From NCBI GenBank assembly GCA_013146195.2, contig CM028382.1, forward strand, positions 12,741,101-12,805,100: a stretch of DNA of 64,000 nt, in the 5' to 3' direction. Both the position numbers and the translations under genes were made by a program. The notes under the pieces are model-generated. The model saw only the letters and a program-made list of their open reading frames with translations. It ran no database searches and was not told where the DNA came from. Origin of the DNA: Codonopsis lanceolata. Taxonomy: Eukaryota > Streptophyta > Magnoliopsida > Asterales > Campanulaceae. How positions within the stretch are numbered: position 1 is the stretch's first letter; every line of letters begins with the position of its first letter. Of this stretch, positions 1 through 11,600 are shown in pieces.

Positions 1-450
1 TGGCTTCACATCATGAGAAAATTGACCAAGCTCTTTGCGTGTTTGTTTGTGGACAAACTTGACTTGCACAATTGGGTTTGAATTAATCCATTGCAACCTT
101 CCTTGAATTGTATTGACCTGGACCTTGTGGTTGGACCAATATCCCAATTCAATGGGTTTTGTTCGCTTGGACTTGAGCTTTCCGATGGGATTACACCATT
201 CCCCCCTTCTTAATAGTGATTTTTCCTCAAATCAATTGTTGCACCAAAAGTAGTTGGAAGAATAACATTAAAAACCTCATGCACATTGTACTCACCACGT
301 AATTCAAGACGATATGCGTTATTGTTGATTCACGAAAGCACTTGAAATGGTCCATCTCCCCTTAGTTGTAACTTTGATTTCCGTTGTGTTGGAAATCGTT
401 TCTTTCTTAAATACAATCAAACTGAATTGTCTGATTCAAAGATGAACTCG

Positions 451-549
451 AACCCCAAGGGGTGGGAGAGATGGCAATGGGGCAAAGATCTCGAGAGGTC
501 ATTTGTTCCAATTCCCATACCAAGGGGTCACACTTACTTATAAAAAAAC
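451..549 (+). mobile_element. SINE copy 1, with 10-bp target duplication
   Basis: Short element beginning AACCCCAAGGGGTGGG and ending CACTTACTTATA followed by an A tract. It has a polymerase III B-box-like TTGTTCCAATTCCC. It is flanked by a perfect direct repeat GATGAACTCG (441-450 and 550-559). It is inserted in the Ty3/gypsy integrase fragment. Related copies lie at 13495, 16184 and 36048, all on the + strand. Confidence 0.82.
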
Positions 550-621
550 GATGAACTCGTGTGTTCCTTTGTTGGCTTTCCCCACATACTTCTTAGTCTG
601 GTCTTAAATATTTTGCCTTAC

Positions 622-830
622 TTTTTCATGGATTTGCTTCTCATTGTTCCTCTTGTCATCTAGATTTGCCTTTTTCATGGATTTGCTTCTCATTCTCCCT
701 CCTTTTCTTTTCTTCTTCCTTTTTCTCTCTTTTTCTTTTTCTCACTCATATTCTTTTTCTTTCTATTTTTCTTTCTCTTTTTCTTTTTTGCTCTCTCTTT
801 CTTTTTTATGTTTTTGCATCTTAACTTGAT
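622..830. repeat. Local duplication and pyrimidine-rich tract
   Basis: The segment TTTTTCATGGATTTGCTTCT occurs twice with a 49-bp period (622 and 671). It is followed by a CT-rich low-complexity tract to about 830. The open frame through this tract is a composition artefact, not a gene. Confidence 0.7.
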
Positions 831-1004
831 TAGCTTACACTAGACTTTGAGATATGGGTACAACAGTGACATTTCTATTTTTATAAAAGAATACTTATTG
901 GTAAAACCATCATGTTTGACACACCTATCATATTTCCATGTCTTCCCAAAAGTATATGGCTCGATTGCATAGGTACAACATCACACAATACCTAATTTTC
1001 ATAC

Positions 1005-3866
1005 TTTTTTTTTTGATAAGTAAAGTTAGAAATATATATAAAGTCAAGCGTCAAAAAGGTGATGCACCTATGTACATAGGGAGTATACCAAAAAACCAAG
1101 CTACCTATTAGCAATACTATCCACAAAATCTACAAAAGGTTTAACCCCCCGAGGTTCCACCTCATTACACCAAAAAAACAGAGTTTGGAGAATCAGGTCT
1201 TTAAGCCTTTTAACGCTCCTTTCTTCATTATCGAACACTACCATTTCTTTGTTTCCAGATGATCCAGAAAATGGCCAATGGAATCGCTTCCCAAACACAA
1301 TTTTTTCTTTTGCGTTTATACAGTGACCAACTATGCAGCAGCTACTTCACCGTTTGGGCATTACCCAGGATAACCGGAATAAGTTCAGCACAAAATCCCA
1401 TAAGATCCTCCAACAGGGCAATGTAACAGGAGGTGATTGACATTTTCTTCATCCCTTTTGCACATGAAACACCAGTTACGTAGATCTTCTTGTTACGCAG
1501 ATTTTCTCCGGTTAGAATAGCTTCGTTAGCAGCTTCTCACATGAAAAAGCCCACCCTAGTAGGGCCTTCGACTTCCATATGAGCAGAGCTGCCATGGGAA
1601 AATTCTATATGTGCATGTTAATTTTTGATATAAGGACTCGACCGAAAAGGTTGAATTCTTCTCCCCAGCACTAGTTACCTTTTGTTTGTAAAGCAACTCA
1701 AAGAATTGCATGACGATATCCACTTCCCAGTCTTGGGGATTTCTTCTGAACACTATATTCCAATTCACAGCACCCCCATTAAACTGTGAAACAGACCCAA
1801 CCATTTCCTCCTTATGAGCAGCAATACTATACAAAGATGGGAAAGCACTTCGCAGATCCCTATTGCCACACGATCTGTCACACCAAAAACGGATCAACTC
1901 TTCATTCCCAACTTTGAAGGAAATAAACCGCTTCACTACTTCCCATTTATTCCTTATACCCTTCCACACACTCGTCCCATTTGAGGTTTGAACCTCATTA
2001 GGAGTCCACTTATGATCTCCGCTCCCGTATTTGCTCACCAGCACCCTCCTCCATAGGGCTTCCTTGTCAATCAAATATTTCCATAACCATTTCCGTATAA
2101 GAGCAGCATTGAAAACTACCTCCCATCTAACCAGATGATTCTTTCGCTCCTCCAAATGACCCTCCCACATAAATTCTCTTTCTAACTTCTCTAAACGCTG
2201 GACTACCGAGATTGGCATTCTAAAAAGCGACATGAAATACGTAGGCAAATTAGATAGGGTGCTCTTGATTAATGTCAATCTACCTCCTTTCGATAAGCAT
2301 TGTTTCTTCCACCCGGCCAATCTACGTTCAAATCTTTCAATAACCGGATTCCATATGTCTTTACACTTGTTCCTAGCTCCAAGGGGAAGACTGTGATAAG
2401 AAGTCGGGACACTTCCAATCTTGCACCCTAAGAAAGCTGCCAATGAGTCAACATTTCCCACGTTACTGACCGCATAGAGCTCACTCTTATGAATATTGAT
2501 CTTCAGGCCTGAAGCTGCTTGAAAGAATAGAAGCACCATCTGAAGATAACACAGCTGCGCTGCCTCTGCCCCGCAAAACACTAAGGTATCGTCCGCGAAC
2601 AGTAAATGGGAAATCACCACCTCCCCACCCCTGACCCTGCCCACATTAAAACCCCGAATGAAACCATTAGCTACTGCCCTTTCCATGATTTTGCTCAGGG
2701 CTTCCATGACTACGATGAAAAGGGGCGGCGAAAGAGGGTCTCCTTGGCGTAAGCCTCTTGAATTAGGAAAGAAACCTGTAGGTTCCCCATTGATTAGCAC
2801 CGAGAATTTCACCGTAGAGATACATTATATAATCCAATCCCTCCACGGTACACCAAACCCCATTCTGGATAACATATACATAAAAAAATCCCAGTTGACG
2901 AGGTCATAGGCCTTTTCGAGTCATGTTTACAGATCAAACCTGGTTCTTCACATTTCATCCGTGAATCTGCTGCCTCATGTGCAATCAAAACTGCCTCTGT
3001 GATCTGTCGCCCTCCCACAAAAGCGTGTTGAGATTAAGAAATAAACTTCCTCAAAACTTTCCTGAGACGAACTGACAGAACTTTTGCGATGATCTTGTAA
3101 ACCCCTCCTATCAGACTAATTGGTCTAAAGTCTTTAATATCTTCCGCACCAGTTTTCTTCGGAATGAGAGCTAAAAAAGAGGCATTTAAACTCCTTTCAA
3201 ACCTCTTGTGAACATAGAAGAAATGAAAGACTGCCATCACTTTATCTTTAATGATCTCCCAGCAAAACTGAAAGAAACCCATAGGAAAACCATCCGGCCC
3301 CGGTGCTGTCTCCTTTCATATTCCTAATTACAGACCAAGCCTCCTCTGCTGTGAAAGGAATTTCCAGAACATCCCTGTTATCTGCGCCGAGAGACTTGAA
3401 CCGAATCCCATCCAACCTAAGATGCCAATCTCTGCTTTCCGTATACAACCCTTTGTAAATTCTTGCTATACCTTCCTTAACTTCATCTACATCTTCTAAC
3501 ATGACTCCATCAATTTTTACCTTACGAATCTGACTAATTTGTTTGTGAGCGTTCACCATCCGATGAAAAAATTTCGTGTTATTGTCCCCCTCTCGCAGTC
3601 ATTGAATCTGGGATTTTTGCCTCCAACCAATTTCTTCACTCCTTAGCAAACTTTGGATTTCTGATTTTACAGACCCCCTACGAGCAGCCTCCTCAACACC
3701 AAGACCCCCCAACCCTTCTTTCTCATCTAGCATTCTCTCTTCTTCCCGTGCCTCCTTCAACTTCAAATTAACGTTACTGAAGACCTCTTTTTTCCACACC
3801 TTAAGATCCTCTTTCAGCAACTTGAGTTTTCTGGCAAAACGGAAGCAGGGATCTCCTGTCACTCCA
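1005..3866 (-). mobile_element. L1-like LINE, 3' half (linker, reverse transcriptase, tail)
   Basis: Minus-strand 3' part of a non-LTR retrotransposon. It ends in a poly(A) tail, seen as ten T at 1005-1014, preceded on the minus strand by TTTACTTATC, a common plant LINE terminus. Its 5' limit is at about 3866, where it meets the 5' half of a LINE in the opposite orientation. The coding content breaks just after the point where the other half stops, so both are probably one inverted element. No target-site duplication was found. Confidence 0.85.
1101..3862 (-). pseudogene. LINE ORF2 C-terminal part: reverse transcriptase and zf-RVT region
   Basis: Four overlapping frame-broken segments read in order. 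Segment 3862-3599 is the linker after the endonuclease (RKLKLLKEDLKVWKKEVFSN). Segment 3559-3248 leads into the RT fingers. Segment 3282-3034 has SFLALIPKK and FRPISLIGGVYKI, typical of LINE RT. Segment 2812-1556 (418 aa) has RQGDPLSP near residue 22 and the active-site box FADDTLVF near residue 72, followed by SGLKIN and KSTLSNLPTY. The stretch 1300-1101 (KRLKDLILQTLFFW) is the usual C-terminal end. The enzyme would copy LINE RNA at the nicked target. Several frameshifts make it inactive. Confidence 0.88.
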
Positions 3867-4251
3867 TAAGAACTAAGAAGGGAGAATTTGCCGGGGGCTT
3901 GAAAGTAATAGAAGGGTTATTAGTATTAGTATCATGGAGTTCTCAGCCAGCAGAAAGGCATTTGAGGTTCAACAGATTGGGGATAATAATCACATTGGTT
4001 TTCAGTTCTTAGAGAGGTACACGGGTCATTTGCATGAGGTGGTTCTTTCAGTAAGTGAGGCTTTATGGGTGGCCGACTGGTTGGTCAAGGCTTCCAAGTT
4101 CAGGGGAGTCTTCTGGAAGAAATGGAACGGAAAATGGTGATAGGTGAGGATTGCTAAGGAGGAGAACACCACCAATGGGTCCTTCTTCAGCATTTCAGTC
4201 AAAAGCAAGGGGAAAACAAAAAGGATTTGCATCCGGGCGGTATCATTGAAT

Positions 4252-4541
4252 GGAGGATGGGATATGGTTGCAGACAAAATTAAGAGTTTTGTGCTCTCGA
4301 AGAACTTTAAGAAAAAATTCGGGGGAAAAGAAGAAAAGGGACCCGAGTCTAAGGAGAAAGTTGACACCAGAACTTTCAAGGAGGTGGCTGAAGAATGGAG
4401 GATGGGATATGGTGGTTGGTAAAATTAAGAGTTTTGTGCTCTCGAAGAACTTTAAGAGAAAATTCGGGGGGAAAAGAAGAAAAAGGACCCCTGAGTCTAA
4501 GGAGAAAGTTGACACCAGAACTTTCAAGGAGGTGGCTGAAA
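4252..4541 (+). repeat. 145-bp tandem duplication inside LINE ORF1
   Basis: Two adjacent copies begin GGAGGATGGGATATGG at 4252 and 4397. They agree at most positions, including AAAATTAAGAGTTTTGTGCT and GAGAAAGTTGACACCAGAAC. The period of 145 is not divisible by three, so it shifts the ORF1 frame. Confidence 0.9.
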
Positions 4542-4571
4542 TACCCCCATGGCCGGATTTAGAGCTTAAAG

Positions 4572-5139
4572 TGTAATACCCCATCCCACATCAGGTAGGT
4601 GTGGGAATTGTGTTCAATTTATAAAGTGCTCACACACTACCTCTGAGCACCAACATCATCCATGGACTTTTGGGTCGGCTTGTGGTGGGCCTGATGATCC
4701 AAGGTTCTGCGTGCTCAGTGGGCCAGTATGTAGGCTACACGTAGCGGACCGGGCTCTCTCGGGCTCGGGGTGTTACAAATGATATCAAAGCGGGTCCCGG
4801 TCGGAAATGTGGGAACAAAGTGTTGTGCGGGCCAAAGTGCTACACCGCAGAAGGTGGGAGCCACCTCTTGATTCCTGCATCGCCCGGGGTATGATTTGGA
4901 CTTGACGAGGACGTCAAGGATTTAAGTGTGGGAGATTGTAATTCCCCATCTCACATTGGGTAGGTGTGAGAATTGTGTTCGATTTATAAGGTGGTCACAC
5001 ACTACCTCTGAGTACCAACATCATCCATAGACTTTTGGGTCGGCTTGTGGTGGGCCTGATGACTCAAGGTGCGTGCTCAGTGGGCCAATGTGTGGGCTGC
5101 ACGTAGCGGATCGGGCTCTCTCGGGCTCGGGGTGTTACA
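4572..5139 (+). mobile_element. Complete TRIM retrotransposon (terminal repeats 206 and 203 bp)
   Basis: Terminal-repeat retrotransposon in miniature. LTR 1 is 4572-4777 and LTR 2 is 4937-5139; both start TGTAAT and end GGTGTTACA. A primer site like TGATATCAAAGC at 4780 matches the initiator-methionine tRNA type (TGGTATCAGAGC). A purine tract GTGTGGGAGA (4926-4935) precedes LTR 2. Flanks carry a perfect 5-bp duplication TAAAG (4567-4571 and 5140-5144). The internal region is about 160 bp and codes for nothing, so it must use proteins of another LTR element. It interrupts LINE ORF1 and is younger than the LINE. Confidence 0.95.
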
Positions 5140-6945
5140 TAAAGTCACACCCCGCAAGGACAAGTCTGAAGAAGATTTTAGGGTGGATGAGAATTCATGT
5201 AGTGGGAATCTGAAGTTTTTAGAGAGATGTTTGGTAGGAAGGGTGGGGCTACTAGACTACCCTGTTCCATTAAAATCGGAGATTCAAAATTGGGTGGATG
5301 CTAGGTGGAAGACAGCCGGAAGAGTGCAAGTTTATGAGATGAACGGAAGTATTTTCTTTTTGTCTTCCCTTCGAAGGAGGAAGCATACCGCATCTTGAGT
5401 GAGAAGAGCTGGATAGTGAACGAAGCTCCTCTGTTCTTGGATAGATGGGATCCGGTGGGCTGTAGTCATAGAGACAATCGAAAACCTACTGAAGCTTGGA
5501 TTCGGGTGCTGGGGCTGCCTTTACATCTGTGGGCAGCAGATAGCGTCTTCCGTGAGATTGGTCAGAAGTGTGGTGGCTACATTTTAGTTGATGATGGTAC
5601 GAAGAATCGAAGAAACATTTAGTGGGCACGCATCCTTGTTCGATATTCAGAGGAGTTGCCAGCAAATGTGAAAATCAGTGTTGGTTTTGGAGGTATATAA
5701 TTCCCATTTGGGCAGAGACGGCCTCATTTTTGTCAATACCAGTGGCCCAGGTGTTTCGAGGGAGGTCGGTGGTCATGCAGGGGCTACGACTGAAGCGGAG
5801 AAGATAACGAGTGAGTCTCACGCGTGGAGTAATCAGGTGGAGAAGCAGAATTGTGAACCTGTATGCAAAGACAGCAACAAAGGCACGTGGGATGGCAGAG
5901 ATTTGAATTTCAAATCGAAATTGTGCAAGAGTAATGGGGTCGCTCAGGGGCAAGGCTGAAAAGTAACCGGTGTGGGCTCTTGGGCTAGGGGTCAGAGAAA
6001 AAATAAGCTTGGGCCCAAGGGTGGGCTTGAGAAACTTAAAAGGGGTAAATTCATTTGGGTGGCCCGAAAGTTTTTTCAGAATAAAGATAAAGGGGTTGTT
6101 GAGGCAAGTCAGGAGGTGGTAGGAGGAAATTTTTTTGGGCCCTATCCTTCAGAGTTGGGCTCTAATTCGTCATGCCAACATAATGGGGTTATGCCGAATG
6201 AGGGAGGAGACTTCAGGCCCGATACCCAGAACAAATATCAAAACAAGCCGCAGTCTGAGTTTAGCGATGCGGTAAACAGAGAAGTTATCGACATTGATGG
6301 AGAGGAAGGCCTAGATACTTCGAAGAAGGCAGAGGGAGAAGGGGATGAGGGTTTTTCAGGTGACGAGACTGGGCTGGAAATCGAGAATATGGAAGAGACA
6401 AATACGGAAGCTGTAGTGGGTGTTGAAGGAGATGGCTGCTCAAAGGAGGCAGCAGGGGAAGGGGAAGAGACTGAGGGAAGTTTAGAAGAAGACTTTGGTG
6501 TGGGCGTAAAGAAGCCAACGGAGGTTATTGCTTCGATTCAGACCTGTTGCAGTTGGCAAATTTACCTATGCTAAATCTGAGAAAATTCGTGGGAGAACCT
6601 ATTGACTGTGTCCCCTTGAGAATGATTAGACCAGAAGAGTCAGTAGGAAAGGAATTGGTGATCCACAAAGAGGAGTGTATTGATATTTCAAATTGGGTGA
6701 AAAAAAGGGCTAAAAGTCTCGGAAGGTTTCTGGGAGTTTCCTGCGATGGATTCGAGGAGAAAATTTTGGAATTGCTGATGGAGATAGAAAAGAACAGAAA
6801 CTCGGTGGGGAAAGCAAAAGAAATGGACCCAAAAATAGCAGAACAAAGGGGTTAAGAGAGCTGAAACAACTAGGCAGTAACTTGAACTGGAAGGGTGATG
6901 GGGGAGTGAACGAACAGGGGAGGAGAAAAATAAATGTGTCTTATT

Positions 6946-7588
6946 ATGGATTTAAAGATTATTTGCTGGAATGTTCGTGGCTTTAATGATTTTAATAAGA
7001 AGATGGAAGGTTGTTAATAGCGTGGGAGGTAACAATTGGGCAGATTGGGAGCATTTAGAGGCTGTGGGTTCTGCAGGGGGAGTGTTAATTTTATGGGATA
7101 AATGATTCCTTTCTAAGTTGGGGGTGAGGCTTGGCTTGCACTCGGTGTCTTGCTTGTTTAAGGTGGAGGGGGAGGACACATGATTTTTTTGGGAGTTTAT
7201 GGTTCGAGTTCAGATACTTCACGTAGTTCTCTGTCGGAAGAACTTAAGTCAGTTAGGTAGGTTTGGCAGTATCCTTGGTGTATAGGGGGGGGACTTTAAT
7301 GTGGTCCGTTTTCCAAATGATCGACGGGGGTTAAGGTTGATTTCTCAAGATATGGAGGTGTTTAATGATTTTATAAGCGAAGAGGCTCTAATAGATTTGC
7401 CTTTAGCAGGGGGAGAATACACCTGGTTTCCTCAGATTGGGCAGAGGTTTTTGGGGGTCCTTTGCAGAGTTGTCCGGCGCGAGTGATATCTGAACACGTT
7501 CCGATTTTGCTCCGTTGTGGTCAGATTTGCAAAGGGAAGACTCCCTTTAGGTTTGAGAATATGTGGCTGTCGGAGCCGGATTTCTTAT
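6946..7588 (+). pseudogene. LINE endonuclease domain remnant
   Basis: Starts MDLKIICWNVRGFND, the first motif of an apurinic-type endonuclease. A gap follows where about 80 residues of the usual domain are missing. It continues with SAGGVLILWD, the GGDFNVVRFPNDRRG motif near 7290, LIDLPLAGGEYTWF, SEHVPI and FRFENMWL. Stops and frameshifts are present. The domain nicks target DNA in intact LINEs; this copy could not. Confidence 0.8.
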
Positions 7589-8660
7589 CAAAAAAAAATT
7601 AAAAAAATTATTAAGTGACTTGTGACTTATTGCCTATCTCACCAAACAACCAAGAGTTTTCAAGGTTGCAATGAGAACAAGAAGAAATTCAATTAGTACC
7701 AATGAAACTTGATTTGTGCTAAGGAGACTTAATGATGACAAAAGAGAAATTGATTAGTACCAACCAAAGCAAATGAGAACAAATCACAACTTGATTAGTA
7801 CCAATGAAACTTGATTTAGTACCAATGGAAACAAAAAGAATTGATTGAGACAAAAGAAACCTAGATCTTTCTCCTTTTTACCTTTTTTGTCCATGACTAT
7901 TTTTTTATACTCTCAGCCCTTTTTTTGTGGTAGGTTGACCGAAGTTTTTTTTTTTTTTTGTTGACTGGATAGCTCAAAGACTACAGAACAAAGAATTGAT
8001 TCTCCACCGCCCAATTTACTGATAAAATTCCTTGCAACTTGTGACACGAGAGGGATAATTCGAATTAAAGATCAAAAGATGAGAAGAGAAAGATAGTAAG
8101 ACTTCTTAGAAATGGATGTGATATGTGAGATGATGTAATTTCAACCAAAGAAAATGAAAGAAATTACCTAAGAGTTAACTCAGCTGAACATCGTTTTAAG
8201 GCAAGTCGTTTTGTTGGTGTAAAATTGCTCCCCTTACCTTAAGAGATAACATTTTCATGCTACGGAAGAAATAATATTTTACTCTTCAGACGTTTCCATT
8301 AAAAGGTTGTTATCAGCCCCTACACATGCATCATGTATATTTTATCTCTTTGCCATATCACATTGGAAATGAATCCTTATTTTGTTTGTATCTGACTCCA
8401 ATTAATCAAGCGTCACATGCCTAACTCTAATTTTATTTTATTTTTTGCTAATTTCCCCCATCATATCTCAATGTCTACTTTATTCAGATCAACAGAGATG
8501 TCTTCCGCTTCTAATTAGTTTTTTCCATCAGCTCTATGATATTACGCTTCTTTGGTACTCTGACAACTTATTTAACCATCAAGATGATTAAAGTCCCAGT
8601 ACCGAGTACATGAATAGTCAAGTTTATTACTTCATCATATGCTTTTCTATTTTCATGCAG
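7589..8660. other. Presumed intron of the callose synthase gene, no coding signal
   Basis: AT-rich. Around 7690-7830 the phrase GATTAGTACCAA recurs several times with variations, giving a short imperfect repeat cluster. A T tract lies near 7945. No exon resembling the callose synthase segment just before residues EIYSIKLPGN was found here, so the preceding exon must lie upstream of the window. Confidence 0.55.
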
Positions 8661-11600
8661 GAAATTTACTCAATAAAGTTACCTGGAAATCCTAAACTTG
8701 GTGAGGGAAAACCTGAAAATCAGAACCATGCTATTGTTTTTACTCGTGGAAGTGCTGTCCAGACCATTGACATGAATCAGGTGAGGCCTTCTTCTTAGCT
8801 TTGACAGGTTCCTGATGACCCATGGGATTCCTTTATATGAATTATGATGTAATTTCTTTAGTCCTGCTGCTAAAATAACTTCAATGAGGGATGCCTCTCG
8901 TAATAGTTAGGACATAGGTTGAATATGAAATATAATTTAGTTGACAAGCAAGGACTTGACTTTTATTTGGACAAGTGTTGCTAATAAAAATAATCGTCTG
9001 GCGCTAATGTAATGTCCATTTTCTGCACGTATATGCCTGGGTTTGACATTTTCCTTGAATTTTGCAAGTCGTAATGAATTTGAGAAAGTTATCACTGGAT
9101 AATTTGATATCTATTAGTTTAGGCAAAGAATTTCAACCCATAATCCTTGTTGCTGGGTAATAAGAGCATGCACAATGGAGTATCAATCAGGAGTAAACGT
9201 GAGATTCTTGAAAACAATGGGGGGAGCAAGTGGTATCATTATGTAGTTAAAATAGGAAAAGGTACTTTGGGGAGCATATAATGCACCGGATCTTAGAGGA
9301 GCTTAGCAAGCTCTTGTGGCCAAAAATTCTTTTTCTCTGATTTTTGGTCATTTTCACCCAAATATTTTTTTCTTTTTTAAAAGTACACATTTTTATCTAT
9401 AAATAGAGGGTTGGTTTGGATCATTTAGACATCAAATTGACTTTTTACAACTGCATAAACAAATTTTTTTGTTAATATATAGTTAATGGAGTTCGTGCCA
9501 CCATTAGAATAGAATCGATTTTGTGCCCATGCCTATGGCACGGTGTCGGTATATGATCGGATCAATGCATGCTCGAGGTTTTGTAAAGGTCGTATTCAAT
9601 TAATATTGTGAGCAATCATGCCTACAAAACCTCCATTGATCCCATACTGATAACCATGGCTGCAATAGAACTATCAAATTTCCAACTCTTGAGCTGTCCA
9701 TTACTGGAGGTATTGAAAGACATACAAAGGGGAGCACTCATGGAAATGTTGAAAGACATATTTTGGGGGGAGTCGTAAGTGATAATTAAGAATAGATCAA
9801 ACAGTGAACTGGCAGCTATCCATACCAAATCATAATGCACTCTGTACAGTAAAAGAACAGAGTTTACTTACCAATTGTATTATTTATGACTCGTATCCAT
9901 CCGACAAGTTTGGTACTTTGTAGGCAAGGTTTGACTTGTATCTAAACATCTACAACTACCACATCGTCTTGCTGGTTCAGTACAGCTATTGCTTCCCATC
10001 CAACTTAATCACCATGTGAACCTTCAATCACTTTATCTTCACCCAGTGTCTTTTGTGGCAATCTACTTAAGAGAGTAGATCAAATCAAAAAATGAAAACG
10101 ATAAGGCAAAAAACAGCTTTGAGATGGAATGACCAACCATAGGCATGGGTATGTGAAAATGAGCAGTAGTTTACAGTATAAGCTATTTGTGCAATAAAAG
10201 GTACAATTTGCAAACCCGATGCAACCAAAAAGGTTAGTAAGATGAAAAGGCGAGTTTGAAATGTACGGATGACATAACCCAGCAACAGCCATAAAAACAC
10301 CATATTTATTATATATGATAAATTGGAGTAGACCCTATACAATGCAAACGAATACGAAGCCATTAAGGGAAATAACAACATAAATTCAAGCATATAAAAT
10401 TAACATTAAAAAAACTGTAAAACCCCACTAATTAAAACCCAAAAACCGAAAATTCATATAAAGTAAATCAACCTGGTACAACAAATCAATTGTGAATAAC
10501 AAATAGAACCCATTTGAAAAATCAAAAACCCATGTCAAATACCCAAGATTGAAGAGATTCTCCGTGGATATTTGATTGCAAGTTTAATTAGCAAACTCAT
10601 ACTACATTCATGATTTAACCTTTGTTCCCAAGACCTCATCTTTTATCTGCCCTTAATTTATACATACTACTTCTCTAAAGTCCACTATAAGAAATTAATT
10701 ACAGCTGATAATGCACAACAAAGTAAAGTGGTCATGACTAGCTAATTTTATGTCATCCTTTTCAAATACAACATGGATGATGTGCTTGTTGAGAAGATTA
10801 AACTTTAGGTGAGTAGAAGCATACAACAAAAGCTTTCAATTTATACATCTACTCGATATCCCACAGGAGATAATGACGCCTTCACTGTAAAATCTTAAGT
10901 ATTCTCTCTCTTCCAGTCTTAATCCAATACCTCATAATCAATCCAATTGAGAAAGTTAAAACAGATTCTCACTCACAGAATATCTGGTTGGCCGAGAATG
11001 ATAGAAGAAATCAGAAACTCCGAGTGCTTTGTATGATGATCAGCAAAACCATAAACTTAACGATAAGAAGATTATGCCTGACATAAGCAAATATAACTGA
11101 TTGCTTTCGATAAAGAGACCCCAGGCATGCACATTTTCTGGAGCAACCCAACTGAAAAGTAATACCTAGTAAAGCTATTTATCATGTGTTTATGAATCAT
11201 CTCTTAAGCTAAATCTCTTGAAAAAAAATCGATTACAAAGTAATTCATCAAGGGTGGCCAAAAGATAACATAATTTTCGTTTGATTCAACAGATGCTGAA
11301 ACTTTTGTAATGATTCCTTCCAATTGTCCGCTTCAATTTGCTGGAGCAACCCAACCGAAAAGTACTGCCTAAATAAAGTTATTTTTCATGTGTTTATGAA
11401 CCATCTCTTAAACTAAATCTCTAGAAAAAATATCGATTGGGCGACGACCTAATAAACAATGCCTATTAAATACAGACGGAGTAGAGCCTGCAAGCAGTTT
11501 GCTTCTGCAGCTGCACTGACCTCACTTATTTTCCCTAATTGAGAATGAAATTTAAACAAAAATTTAAAGGTAGAATGAAATTTTACATGGTTTTGAAAAG

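Larger units (their letters stand above)
1..845 (-). pseudogene. Ty3/gypsy integrase C-terminal fragment
   Basis: Read on the minus strand, this stretch gives the end of a Ty3/gypsy integrase. Between about 406 and 215 it reads KERFPTQRKSKLQL, RGDGPFQVL, then NAYRLELRGEYNVHEVFNV, which is the usual post-core integrase segment before the 3' end of pol. At 560-690 the upstream part is visible (EKQIHEKVRQNI, KANKGTHEF). At least two in-frame stops are present and no catalytic core is seen. A SINE at 451-549 splits the reading frame, so this fragment is older than the SINE. The 1-200 part reads in broken frames only. It probably lies in an intron of the callose synthase gene. Confidence 0.75.
3934..6855 (+). 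pseudogene. LINE ORF1, DUF4283-type RNA-binding protein, broken
   Basis: The first ATG at 3934 opens MEFSASRKAFEVQQIG. The DUF4283 domain is clearest at 5310-5600, including GRVQVYEMNG, a hydrophobic strand, and PTEAWIRVLGLPLHLW, the family signature. The C-terminal part (5972-6574) is acidic and low complexity. In plants this ORF encodes the chaperone-like nucleic-acid-binding protein of L1-like elements. Here it is split by a frame-shifting tandem duplication, the TRIM insertion, and stops near 5398, 5622 and 5959. Upstream of 4140 the frame is already interrupted. It is a dead copy. Confidence 0.8.
3867..7588 (+). mobile_element. L1-like LINE, 5' half in inverted orientation
   Basis: Plus-strand 5' part of a LINE: a short 5' UTR (about 3867-3933), ORF1, and a shortened endonuclease. 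It stops at FENMWLSEPDFL near 7588 and runs into CTTATCAAAAAAAAA and AT-rich DNA. It lies head to head with the RT half at 1005-3866. A TRIM at 4572-5139 and a 145-bp tandem duplication at 4252 lie inside ORF1. Confidence 0.83.

Noticed and set aside
644..829. Phe/Ser-rich open frame
   Set aside because: Product of a pyrimidine-rich tract.
4026..4584. Minus-strand frames opposite LINE ORF1
   Set aside because: Mirror frames of the ORF1 sequence and its tandem duplication.
9622..10393. Minus-strand open frames of 70-102 residues, rich in hydrophobic residues
   Set aside because: Short, AT-driven, no recognised motif, and inside the Harbinger-like element; treated as chance.
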